From NCBI GenBank assembly GCA_904501765.1, contig CAJGCM010000001.1, forward strand, positions 10,783 to 74,782: 64,000 nt of DNA, given 5' to 3'. The position numbers and the translations under genes were made by a program. The notes beneath the pieces were generated by a model. The model was given only the letters and a program-made list of their open reading frames with translations. It did no database searches and was not told where the DNA came from. Positions 57,305 through 64,000 of this stretch are shown in pieces (position 1 is the stretch's first letter; the number at the start of each line of letters is the position of its first letter). This stretch comes from an uncultured Clostridia bacterium (GTDB taxonomy: Bacteria; Bacillota; Clostridia; Oscillospirales; CAG-272).

Positions 57305-57655
57305 TTATGTATTTTCGTTGTTTCTTTCAGCGGCTACATTGAGACGCCATTCCCACTGTGCAATCTGTCTCTCATAGGAAGCCAGGGTGGAAGATCCAAT
57401 GGAGTTCGGATCGAACAAGATCTTAACCCGGAGATTCATATAAGACTTAACAGACTGCAGTAGCAGGTCATCGGAGATAAAGTCGTCCCAGATAGCGGTA
57501 TCGTCCCAAATAGAAAAACCTTTGGAAGGACCGACACCCATCTGAGCCAGATCCGCAAACACCGAGTTGATATGTACGATAATCTCGGGGTCAAACTGCT
57601 TATAATCTTCTGTGATACCAAGCAGTTTCTTGATTGATGTCAGTATACTTTCCAT
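57305..57655 (-). CDS. gp6-like head-tail connector protein
   Basis: A 116-residue helical protein. MESILTSIKKLLGITEDYKQ, DPEIIVHINSVFADLAQMGV and LLLQSVKSYMNLRVKILFDP match gp6-like connector proteins. It is encoded well upstream of the portal, where such proteins are not usually placed, but the motif set is clear. The ATG has AAGGAGTAGACC upstream. Confidence 0.75.
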   Translation of the reverse strand: MESILTSIKKLLGITEDYKQFDPEIIVHINSVFADLAQMGVGPSKGFSIWDDTAIWDDFISDDLLLQSVKSYMNLRVKILFDPNSIGSSTLASYERQIAQWEWRLNVAAERNNENT

Positions 57656-57668
57656 TGCGGTCTACTCC

Positions 57669-58088
57669 TTACAGCTTCGCAGTCACGAACTTCTTCATGC
57701 AGTAGCCGTTATAGCCCTGTTCGCCGTTATCGATAGTGACATAGAACCACTCTCGATTAGACTTAGCCGGATCAATCGTCAGCTTCTCGCCAGCATTGAC
57801 CACGGTGATCACGTTAGCGGTCAGAGAAGGCTTGGTCCGGACATTCAACTTGGTGCAGTTACCAACAGTGCCGACAACAGTCTTGGGCTCTTCCTTGGTC
57901 TCGACGGGTTCGGTAACGGGCTTCGTAGTCTCGACCGGCTTAACTTCCATTTTGACCTCGGGAGCAGTAACTTCAACAGGAGTCTCGACAACTTCCTCTA
58001 CCTTAGTCTCAACCTCGGTGACAGGGTTCTTCTTACCGCCATTCTTCTTGCTGTTGTTAGAATACTGGGAATAGTTATGATTAGACAT
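57669..58088 (-). CDS. SH3-domain protein with long linker
   Basis: A 139-residue protein. An Asn/Ser-rich N-terminus (MSNHNYSQYSNNSKKNGGKK) and a Val/Glu/Pro/Thr linker (VETPVEVTAPEVKMEVKPVE) are followed by a bacterial SH3b domain (NCTKLNVRTKPSLTANVITV, NREWFYVTIDNGEQGYNGYC). SH3b domains bind cell-wall peptides. No signal peptide or enzyme domain. A small virion or wall-binding protein. Confidence 0.82.
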   Translation of the reverse strand: MSNHNYSQYSNNSKKNGGKKNPVTEVETKVEEVVETPVEVTAPEVKMEVKPVETTKPVTEPVETKEEPKTVVGTVGNCTKLNVRTKPSLTANVITVVNAGEKLTIDPAKSNREWFYVTIDNGEQGYNGYCMKKFVTAKL

Positions 58089-58102
58089 ATAGTTTCCTCC
58101 TT

Positions 58103-58531
58103 CTAAACCTGTTTCCAGGGGCATGTGTCGTGTTGAGTTCGGACAACAGGTCCTAGCGTCAACAAACTTTCGTCTCCATAATGTATTGCATTATGGGTGT
58201 TGTGGACAGTACAAATCAAGAACTCCGGATCGAAGATCCAGTCTCGATCGTTGAGGATGTCGTCCACGGTTATCGGATTCATGTGATGAACGATGATCTT
58301 GCCGTAAATCTCACGACCTTCGACGCCTAGATCGCATCCGTCGTCTCGGATAATCACTAGATCTCGGGCGTTCTTCCATCTCGGATCTTTCTGATACACC
58401 ATCTGGTTTAGATGACGATCAAAGCCGAAAGTATCGGCGCCGACTCGTCCATCGAGTTTGAGATATTCGAATCTCTCTTTAAAAGTCGGTAGGGTGATTA
58501 ATTCTGAGTAAGTTTTAATACTCATCTTCAT
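58103..58531 (-). CDS. HNH endonuclease of the packaging module
   Basis: A 142-residue protein. The HNH signature spans RKIIVHHMNPITVDD-like IYGKIIVHHMNPITVDDILN and LICTVHNTHNAIHYGDE, with upstream KNARDLVIIRDDGCDLGVEG. Phage-type HNH proteins beside the terminase genes assist terminase cleavage at cos. The start at 58531 has GGAGGG 7 nt upstream and overlaps the preceding gene end. No NUMOD domain, so it is a packaging HNH and not a homing enzyme. Confidence 0.88.
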   Translation of the reverse strand: MKMSIKTYSELITLPTFKERFEYLKLDGRVGADTFGFDRHLNQMVYQKDPRWKNARDLVIIRDDGCDLGVEGREIYGKIIVHHMNPITVDDILNDRDWIFDPEFLICTVHNTHNAIHYGDESLLTLGPVVRTQHDTCPWKQV

Positions 58532-58850
58532 CACCGTGCCCTCCGTATCGCCGCATTGCCTTAAGGGCCTCCTCATACAGCACCTTAATCTCCTCGGCAT
58601 CAGCAAGGGCTTTAGTTTTAGCAGCAACTAAATCGTTTTCCAACCTGAGCCTCTCCTGCTCAAGTTTCGCTCTAGAGGACACTAGCTTAAGAAAGTGGGT
58701 AGTCTCCTGAGAGGAGGCCGTACCATCTCTTAATCGCTGCTCAACAAGATCCATAGCTAGCGCTGCCATCTGATTTTCTCTAGATTCTGGGGTTAATGCC
58801 GGCTTCAACTTACTCTGTTGGTTCGGCATTACAGTCTTAACCTTTGCCAT
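58515..58850 (-). CDS. Putative terminase small subunit-like protein
   Basis: A 111-residue helical protein (LKPALTPESRENQMAALAMD, VEQRLRDGTASSQETTHFLK, LAAKTKALADAEEIKVLYEE). Proteins of this form, with TASSQ and AMRRYGG motifs, precede the HNH and large terminase genes in Clostridia phages and may be the DNA-recognition subunit. Not assigned by a diagnostic domain. AGAGGAGGCAGACA upstream. Confidence 0.6.
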   Translation of the reverse strand: MAKVKTVMPNQQSKLKPALTPESRENQMAALAMDLVEQRLRDGTASSQETTHFLKLVSSRAKLEQERLRLENDLVAAKTKALADAEEIKVLYEEALKAMRRYGGHGDEDEY

Positions 58851-58890
58851 TGTCTGCCTCCTCTCTTACTGGTTTATTTTGGTTTGCGCA

Positions 58891-59018
58891 ATTATAGATA
58901 GCGCTTAAAAGAACCTACCAGGTCGGTCATTTGAAAGGAGAGGAAAAGTATGAGAAACCGTAAGGAGGTGGTTATGGAAGGAAAGGATGACCTGGTAAGT
59001 TCTCTTAAATGCTATCTA
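58891..59018. repeat. Long imperfect inverted repeat at the packaging operon start
   Basis: GATAGCGCTTAAAAGAACC followed by TACCAGGTC at about 58898-58925 matches the reverse complement of GACCTGGTAAGTTCTC and TTAAATGCTATC at 58989-59016. About 24 of 28 positions pair, with a spacer of about 65 nt. It lies upstream of the packaging operon, with a TATAAT hexamer at 58891-58896 (minus). Candidate regulatory cruciform, cos-proximal site or paired promoters. Confidence 0.6.
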
Positions 59019-59105
59019 TGTGAGTTCTTGCTCAATCAGAGCTTTTACTATCAAAAAGAAAGGAATCCCTTTCGGCGGTTAAGCTTACTTGGGACTCCAT
59101 TTTGA
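58950..59105 (+). CDS. Small plus-strand frame in the inverted repeat (51 aa)
   Basis: ATG with AAAGGAGAGG upstream, and a second ATG with AAGGAGGTGG upstream. The frame encodes MRNRKEVVMEGKDDLVSSLK, then CYLC and a basic end. Its codons for DDLVSSLKCYL lie in the right arm of the inverted repeat. Isolated on the plus strand in the late region, so it could be a regulator or chance. Uncertain. Confidence 0.3.
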   Translation: MRNRKEVVMEGKDDLVSSLKCYLCEFLLNQSFYYQKERNPFRRLSLLGTPF

Positions 59106-59109
59106 ATTA

Positions 59110-59625
59110 TTAGGCGACTTCTACGTATAGACCGACTAAATCGAACAGCGCGTGATACACAGGATTACCACTATCGCGATTACACAAGTAGATCATGTTG
59201 TTCTGGTAGTAGTATTTACCTGCTGCTAACGTCATATTGCCGTCGTAGGGGATAGGATCGTCGATGGTTCCCTCGTGGGTTTCGTTGATCTGCTCCCACA
59301 AGGATGCGACATTCTCGGGTTCCCAGGTCGTCTGAGACGTGTGGGCCTGGATGACTCGCCATAGTTTGTTATTGTAGCGGACCTTAAAACCAGGTTCATA
59401 TGCGACGCCAGTAGTCCACTCAGGGTAGAAGTCCTTCATACGTAAGGCGGTATTATCATCGACCGTCAAAGTGTTAATCTGCTGATGAATGAGCATAGAA
59501 GTGACTTCCTCGATAGTCAGCGGTCTAGTGCGCTCTGTGATAGTGGCTAGGTGGAGTTGAGACTTTCTGCTGGCGATTTCTTCCGCAGTCATATCACGAT
59601 ACGCTTTTCCATCAAAAATTCTCAT
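59110..59625 (-). CDS. Tail protein with CBM5/12-like carbohydrate-binding module
   Basis: A 171-residue protein. AYRDMTAEEIASRKSQLHLA at the start is typical of phage tail-attached proteins. Residues about 80-120 (TGVAYEPGFKVRYNNKLWRV, TTWEPENVASLW) are a small carbohydrate-binding module of the CBM5/12 type with aromatic residues. Overlaps the next gene by 4 nt. Probably binds cell-surface glycan. Confidence 0.75.
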   Translation of the reverse strand: MRIFDGKAYRDMTAEEIASRKSQLHLATITERTRPLTIEEVTSMLIHQQINTLTVDDNTALRMKDFYPEWTTGVAYEPGFKVRYNNKLWRVIQAHTSQTTWEPENVASLWEQINETHEGTIDDPIPYDGNMTLAAGKYYYQNNMIYLCNRDSGNPVYHALFDLVGLYVEVA

Positions 59626-60401
59626 TTTGCCACCTCCACTACAAAGTGTGTGCCGGCTGCCATATTCTGCGATCCTTCAATGTAGAAATAATGGTCGCTA
59701 CTATTTGGATTAAGATGCCGAACCCAAGGAGTGACCTGTGTGAAGGTCACATTCTTAGAACTGCTGCTACGCCCAGTAATCCCGCTTATAGCGTTAGCGG
59801 TATATATGTCGTTCATCAATGATTGTAAATTGTTTTGGCAAATCCTAATATATCCGTTATTTGTCCAATCTTCTATAGGTGCAGGGATAGCGAATTCTAC
59901 AGAGTAACATAGTCTATACTTCCAAGTCAAATAAACACCACAAGTAATGGTACCAACAGTGGAGGTTTCAGTATCCTCGGTATCTCTCGGAATAGTAAGC
60001 GAAACAACTATGCTATCTGCCGCTTGTAACTTTTCAATCATTGTTTTGTTAATGGGAACATTAAACGCTGATACTTTTTCGGTGGTGGTGAAATCGGCAA
60101 TTGTTTCATATCCCACGGTAGCTAAATCCGCCGCTTCCCACTGCGTAGGTTTGCCGTTTTCGTCCACTTCCTTGACCACGATGGCCTGGCCGACTGCGGC
60201 CGCTTCAGGAGCTTCGATGTAGCCAGATAGGTCTACATTTTCGGCATCTTTACCGGCCGGTCCTTGGGGGCCTGTTTCGCCCACCAGAGAGTTTAACCAT
60301 TCTTGTTCAGTGCCTTCGAAACCATTCTTTAGAGCGACTTCGTAGGCTGAGTCACCAGCTTTTGAGGGGAAGGCCCCATGAAGCTGATACTTCTTTGCCA
60401 T
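59622..60401 (-). CDS. Tail fibre-like protein with a short collagen-type segment
   Basis: A 259-residue protein. SAYEVALKNGFEGTEQEWLN leads into a short collagen-like GPQGPAGK (about 45-52), then a beta-rich C-terminal domain (ENGKPTQWEAADLATVGYET, TVGTITCGVYLTWKYRLCYS, DHYFYIEGSQNMAAGTHFVV). The N-terminus is typical for proteins attached to phage baseplates. Likely a receptor-binding fibre. ATG after GGAGGGGTAAATA in a TTTCAAAATGGAG context. Confidence 0.75.
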   Translation of the reverse strand: MAKKYQLHGAFPSKAGDSAYEVALKNGFEGTEQEWLNSLVGETGPQGPAGKDAENVDLSGYIEAPEAAAVGQAIVVKEVDENGKPTQWEAADLATVGYETIADFTTTEKVSAFNVPINKTMIEKLQAADSIVVSLTIPRDTEDTETSTVGTITCGVYLTWKYRLCYSVEFAIPAPIEDWTNNGYIRICQNNLQSLMNDIYTANAISGITGRSSSSKNVTFTQVTPWVRHLNPNSSDHYFYIEGSQNMAAGTHFVVEVAK

Positions 60402-60429
60402 TATTTACCCCTCCATTTTGAAATTTTTG

Positions 60430-60645
60430 TTACAGCAGGCTAGAGGTCCAGGGGATAGTACCCTCGGCATCCTCGTACCAATTGCCGTTGATGTAGAATT
60501 TGAACAGGTATTCGGGGTCGTTGACAGGCACCTCGACCCAACCCTCATTTTCACCCTGAGCGGGATTACTAGTGCTTTCGAACTGGATGCACATGTTGGT
60601 CTCAGGGTCGATGTAAGCAAAGTTATAGGCATAATTCAGAGCCAT
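60430..60645 (-). CDS. Small tail-associated protein (71 aa)
   Basis: A 71-residue beta-rich protein (MALNYAYNFAYIDPETNMCI, EGWVEVPVNDPEYLFKFYIN). Encoded between the collagen-type fibre and the 61-kb tail gene, with 1 nt to the neighbour. Similar short proteins accompany tail fibres in Firmicutes phages. Role in fibre assembly or surface contact is likely but unproven. Confidence 0.65.
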   Translation of the reverse strand: MALNYAYNFAYIDPETNMCIQFESTSNPAQGENEGWVEVPVNDPEYLFKFYINGNWYEDAEGTIPWTSSLL

Positions 60646-60646
60646 A

Positions 60647-61228
60647 TTAATATATCTCCTTATATCTAATATATCGCAAGATTTGCGGTTTTCCGCTATT
60701 GTTTGTTACGCCGAAGTTAATAGATTTATTGCTAATATCTATCGTTACGGTGGACACAACATCGGTTGAGTTGACTAAATAGACAGTTCTATTTACGCAT
60801 ACTTTCTCTGTCGATACACTATTCGCAACGGTTGAGTTATACGAACATATCAAGGCTAACATTTTCGTATAATCACAATCTTCTACTCCCTTTAGTTGAG
60901 CGACACTTCCCGGAGTAACTACTATATACCCCTCGGCGGTATGATAAGCAGGAATCTCTTTCTCGCCCACGGTGACGCCAGTATCAGTGACGGCAGTCAT
61001 ACCGATACGAATGTCGTTCGGCGTGGCATTGAGTTCCACTTCTTCCTCAGTAAGAAAGCACTCCATCTCATGGCCGTCTTCATCAACCAGGATGAAGGTT
61101 TGCATCGGGCCGCCACCAGTCATATACTCAATAGACTCGGCCATCTCGTCGAGAGTCATGGGGGCTGTCTCGCCGGTTCTATCACGGATAGCATCGGCAA
61201 TAGCTTTAATCTTATCAATAAGAGCCAT
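60647..61228 (-). CDS. Tail-associated protein (193 aa)
   Basis: A 193-residue protein starting MALIDKIKAIADAIRDRTGE, TAPMTLDEMAESIEYMTGGG, a recurrent N-terminal segment of phage tail fibre-region proteins. The middle (FILVDEDGHEMECFLTEEEV, RIGMTAVTDTGVTVGEKEIP) and a C-terminal beta domain follow. Its end overlaps the start of the small 71-residue gene closely, and its start overlaps the upstream gene by 14 nt. Confidence 0.7.
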   Translation of the reverse strand: MALIDKIKAIADAIRDRTGETAPMTLDEMAESIEYMTGGGPMQTFILVDEDGHEMECFLTEEEVELNATPNDIRIGMTAVTDTGVTVGEKEIPAYHTAEGYIVVTPGSVAQLKGVEDCDYTKMLALICSYNSTVANSVSTEKVCVNRTVYLVNSTDVVSTVTIDISNKSINFGVTNNSGKPQILRYIRYKEIY

Positions 61229-63470
61229 TCTCGATCGCCTCCATTACTTCGGCTACGGTTCGTTTAATGCCGTTATCAACATAGGTCTTGGTATCGACGT
61301 TATAGGTCAGCGCCATATGAGCACCGGAGTCGTTTTGGACTACCGTGTTCGGGTAGTTAGAACGCAACGTCTTAAACGCCTCGAGCTCAGCGGCAGTCAA
61401 AGCGGTTTCGACTGGGGTTTCTAAAACACCCATGATAGTAACAGGCGTGTCGTTTTCATACTGCTGCATCAACCATGTCGTCATATCTTCGACGCTAGCT
61501 ATACTATCGCAACGACAGTATGGATAGCCGGTATTCCATAATGACAGCGCATCGTTGATGTCATTTGCGCCAATCGGGGCTATGTTATACTTGAAGTGAC
61601 TACAATACCCGCCAAGCGTTGGTTTGACTTTCACTGGACTGTACTGTCTTATCACATAGCGATAGGTGCTGTTAGATCGCTCTTCTCGACTAATATTTTC
61701 CGTGCCGTCTAGAATGAACTTATGCACATTCTGGACATACACTCCTCTCCCGAAATCCACTTCATCACAAACCCACTGCTGACCCGTAGGATCGGTGTAG
61801 TTGCCATCGGATATCACGGGAACTCCAGGAAGAGAATGTTGAACCCCGAGCGTTTGTACTTTGCGATACGGTTCATACTCGGTTGCAGTAGACCCGAGCT
61901 CAAGTTGGATATTGGACACAGTCGCCTTGAACGTAGTCATAGTACCATACCGAGGTGCTCTGATATATAGCTTGGTATAGTTTTTCGATAGCTGCGTTGG
62001 GGTCAGTTGCCAAACAAATGTGAGTATAGCTCGACCATTCTCCGAATAGGAACCTGAAATTTTAGGAGTCATATCGGAGTGGTATGCGGTCTGACCGCAA
62101 CCAATATTAATAGCGAATGGAAATACATTCGTTGTAACATCCATCGATAGTGTGTATGTTTCTCCGACGATCGGTTCGAAGCCAGTGTCGAACGTGTGGT
62201 AGTATTCGTCGACTTCATCGAGCGTTATGTCATCGCAATTTATCAGGTTTTTACCATAAACGGCGACGCTCGGATTGTCGAGGGTCATCAATGGTTGAAG
62301 CATAGTCGGGGTCGGGGATGCGACACCAGTTGTATAGGGCTCGTATGTACTGTCAACAACTGAGGCGGGTCGAATCATCATATTCGAAAGCTTCGCAACG
62401 GTAGAAACGCCAGATGCATACAGTAAGACTGTAGAGTCCAGTATTGACTGTGTCATGGTAAGGGTGTTACCGGAAGTCCACAGGCGATTTTCACCTTCTA
62501 GATAAATATAGTTACTGGTGCCCGTAGTATCGAAAGTTAACACATAACTTTCACCCACCTCGAGTAACGGCGCGAGAACACTCAGAGTTTTGTCCGTAGA
62601 AACGGCAGTCGAAGCAGACGGTGTAATCACGGTGATAACCCCATCGTTATTAATCAAAGAGGTGTGACCAATAATACCGGAAACGTCTAATAGGTTTTTA
62701 CCAGTCGTAGAGATCTGCGTAGTTTTACCAAAAACTCTCAGTCCCCGCAGATGATCATCAGAGCTATCGGAAATTCTAATCAATTCACCTTCTGCAGTAC
62801 TTTTGATAGCGTCTGCTTTAGTTCTGACACCTTCTTCGGCTAGTTGAGAAGTCTTCGTGTAGTCATTAGGGATACTTGCTTTGACTTCTTCTACACTTTC
62901 TAGTAGTGTTTCAGTCTCTTGCGCAGCAGCAGTCTTAATCTTCTGTATTTCACTATTAGTAACGCCGAAGATTTCCTGTCGCCACTGCTCAATAATATCG
63001 CTGTACTGGGTTACAACACTCTCATCAACTTCGAGACCTTCCAGAACAGGTAGGCTCGCGATGGTAGTATTATACTCTTTATCGATCACCTGCTGACCAT
63101 CTACTGTTTTCATCGTCTTCATACAGACGTTAAACTTAGTAGTACCCTGGTAAGCAGTTGCGGTAGGACCGACTAGCCAGCTAAACTTAATAAAGTCTGC
63201 TGCGACAGTCTTATTACTATCGTTGATCGTGTATGCATCACTATCGCCGTTGGCGTTGATATAGTTGATGCGAATAGAGAAGTTAGACAGATCGATGTCG
63301 TCTAGATAACGAGGCATCTTAAAGTTCAGGGTAAGAACATCATCGTCATGTTCTACACCGAGGTTGGTGATTCGCTTAGGAATCTGAATTGAACGGAGAT
63401 AGTTGTCAATAACCAGAGTGGTATCATCACTGGTTGACATGCCGGCAAGCAGTTCCGCTGCAGTTGCCAT
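61215..63470 (-). CDS. Baseplate upper protein (BppU)-like tail protein
   Basis: A 751-residue protein. The N-terminus (YLRSIQIPKRITNLGVEHDD, VLTLNFKMPRYLDDIDLSNF, FIKFSWLVGPTATAYQGTTK) matches the BppU N-terminal fold. A coiled connector (about 165-225) leads to a long region with repeated jelly-roll-like carbohydrate-binding domains (YYHTFDTGFEPIVGETYTLS, RAILTFVWQLTPTQLSKNYT). The C-terminus LEAFKTLRSNYPNTVVQNDS is shared by fibre-region proteins. Likely a baseplate or fibre carrier. The ATG follows a plain GGAGGTGTCTAG site and overlaps the previous gene end. Confidence 0.8.
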   Translation of the reverse strand: MATAAELLAGMSTSDDTTLVIDNYLRSIQIPKRITNLGVEHDDDVLTLNFKMPRYLDDIDLSNFSIRINYINANGDSDAYTINDSNKTVAADFIKFSWLVGPTATAYQGTTKFNVCMKTMKTVDGQQVIDKEYNTTIASLPVLEGLEVDESVVTQYSDIIEQWRQEIFGVTNSEIQKIKTAAAQETETLLESVEEVKASIPNDYTKTSQLAEEGVRTKADAIKSTAEGELIRISDSSDDHLRGLRVFGKTTQISTTGKNLLDVSGIIGHTSLINNDGVITVITPSASTAVSTDKTLSVLAPLLEVGESYVLTFDTTGTSNYIYLEGENRLWTSGNTLTMTQSILDSTVLLYASGVSTVAKLSNMMIRPASVVDSTYEPYTTGVASPTPTMLQPLMTLDNPSVAVYGKNLINCDDITLDEVDEYYHTFDTGFEPIVGETYTLSMDVTTNVFPFAINIGCGQTAYHSDMTPKISGSYSENGRAILTFVWQLTPTQLSKNYTKLYIRAPRYGTMTTFKATVSNIQLELGSTATEYEPYRKVQTLGVQHSLPGVPVISDGNYTDPTGQQWVCDEVDFGRGVYVQNVHKFILDGTENISREERSNSTYRYVIRQYSPVKVKPTLGGYCSHFKYNIAPIGANDINDALSLWNTGYPYCRCDSIASVEDMTTWLMQQYENDTPVTIMGVLETPVETALTAAELEAFKTLRSNYPNTVVQNDSGAHMALTYNVDTKTYVDNGIKRTVAEVMEAIENGSY

Positions 63471-63790
63471 TATCTAGACACCTCCTGTCTTACTACAATT
63501 TTATTAGTTGTGATGCGATAGCCCGGTTTTTGACCAATCACAGACACTCGGAAAGTAGCGCCTGTCAGAACCTCGGGTGGAATATCGCAGGTGCCGTCAC
63601 TGTTGATAAGTGCGGCGTGTTCTTTTTCACCTCTCCAGAAGCTAGCGACTTTTACGCAGTCACGCCATTCGTCGGAGAATGTGAATTTTGCTCTCAGATA
63701 ATTCTCAGTGCCCGCCACGATGTTAGAAAAATCGCAATTCGGGTCCTTATGGACACTCTGAGAGTTTACATTGAATGTCAACAAACGCAT
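63470..63790 (-). CDS. Small tail/baseplate-associated protein (106 aa)
   Basis: A 106-residue protein starting MRLLTFNVNSQSVHKDPNCD, with NYLRAKFTFSDEWRDCVKVA and TGATFRVSVIGQKPGYRITT. This pattern is that of small proteins at the start of Firmicutes phage baseplate/fibre blocks. ATG at 63790 is preferred because AAAGGAGTGACG lies upstream. An extended frame to 63844 has no ribosome site. Confidence 0.72.
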   Translation of the reverse strand: MRLLTFNVNSQSVHKDPNCDFSNIVAGTENYLRAKFTFSDEWRDCVKVASFWRGEKEHAALINSDGTCDIPPEVLTGATFRVSVIGQKPGYRITTNKIVVRQEVSR

Positions 63791-63837
63791 GGCGTCACTC
63801 CTTTCGTGGAAGCGCTTGCATTCTATGATACATAAAA

Positions 63838-63868
63838 GACCCATCCGAAATATAAATGGACCTTAAAC
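63838..63868 (-). terminator. Hairpin at the start of the tail-fibre block
   Basis: AAGGTCCAT and ATGGGTCTT arms on the minus strand, then TTATG. Likely ends an upstream transcript from outside the window. Confidence 0.5.
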
Positions 63869-63873
63869 TGTTT

Positions 63874-63994
63874 TTTTCAAAAATCCCGGTACCGACCATT
63901 TTCTGCCGTTTTCTCACATCTACGCACAATGTATCAGAAATTGCCCCCATTTTCAAAAATTTGCAGTACTGATCATTTTTCCCTGTTTTCTCAC
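63874..63994. repeat. Two imperfect direct repeats of about 44 nt
   Basis: 63874-63917 and 63950-63994 share TTTTCAAAAAT, TGATCATTTT/CGACCATTTT and GTTTTCTCAC at a 76-77 nt period. No gene is visible in 63791-64000. The function is open (promoter region, cos-proximal repeat or spacer). Confidence 0.65.
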
Positions 63995-64000
63995 TTATCC

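Overview
The window is almost entirely a temperate tailed bacteriophage (siphovirus type) genome or prophage, most likely from a low-to-mid GC Firmicutes host of the class Clostridia. The evidence is strong AAGGAGG-type ribosome sites, HK97-type head genes, a very long tape measure gene, a phi-LC3-like holin, a large serine integrase and an XRE-type repressor. No bacterial chromosomal flank or attachment junction could be identified. Nearly every gene lies on the minus strand. The clear plus-strand genes are the repressor and the integrase.

Layout from left to right. 0-4.4 kb: host-interaction genes (cysteine hydrolase, LemA, SPFH/prohibitin, small membrane proteins, pentapeptide-repeat protein). 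4.4-19.3 kb: replication and early genes, including an SF2 helicase, a RadC-like JAB protein, two tRNA-Leu genes, a single-strand-binding-like protein and a replicase made of SF3 helicase, prim-pol and family B polymerase. The replicase is interrupted by an HNH/NUMOD homing endonuclease gene. 19.3-25.2 kb and 27.7-29.8 kb: an accessory region of small, mostly membrane or hypothetical genes, many with their own promoter-like motif and hairpin terminator. 25.2-27.6 kb: the lysogeny switch and integrase. 29.8-58.9 kb: the late region, read leftwards from the packaging genes through head, neck, tail tube, tape measure and tail tip to the holin. 59.1-63.8 kb: a second block of tail-fibre or baseplate-like genes upstream of the packaging genes. 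The last 155 bases are non-coding and carry an imperfect direct repeat.

The most notable feature is a 25-nt minus-strand motif, consensus TCGCG-N4-AAACA-N5-TATTAT, followed by a purine-rich stretch. I found 21 copies, 20 of them with identical spacing. Nineteen lie between 19.6 and 29.8 kb, with outliers at 4.4 and 9.7 kb. It looks like a phage promoter with a non-canonical upstream element. Most copies precede a single short gene that ends in its own hairpin terminator. Four copies (upstream of about 27.73, 28.22, 28.65 and 29.72 kb) precede no convincing gene. They precede structured RNA, including one degenerate tRNA-like molecule and one 76-nt RNA closed by a perfect 7-bp stem. These non-coding cassettes are the best candidate for an undescribed system.

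Other notable points are the translationally coupled split polymerase, nested in-frame start sites in the protease-scaffold-capsid gene, a strand-polar over-represented octamer (TCAAAATG), three DUF6353-like paralogues, and a tRNA-Leu(UAA) without the long variable arm. Family names come from recognised motifs and recall of families. No database search was run.
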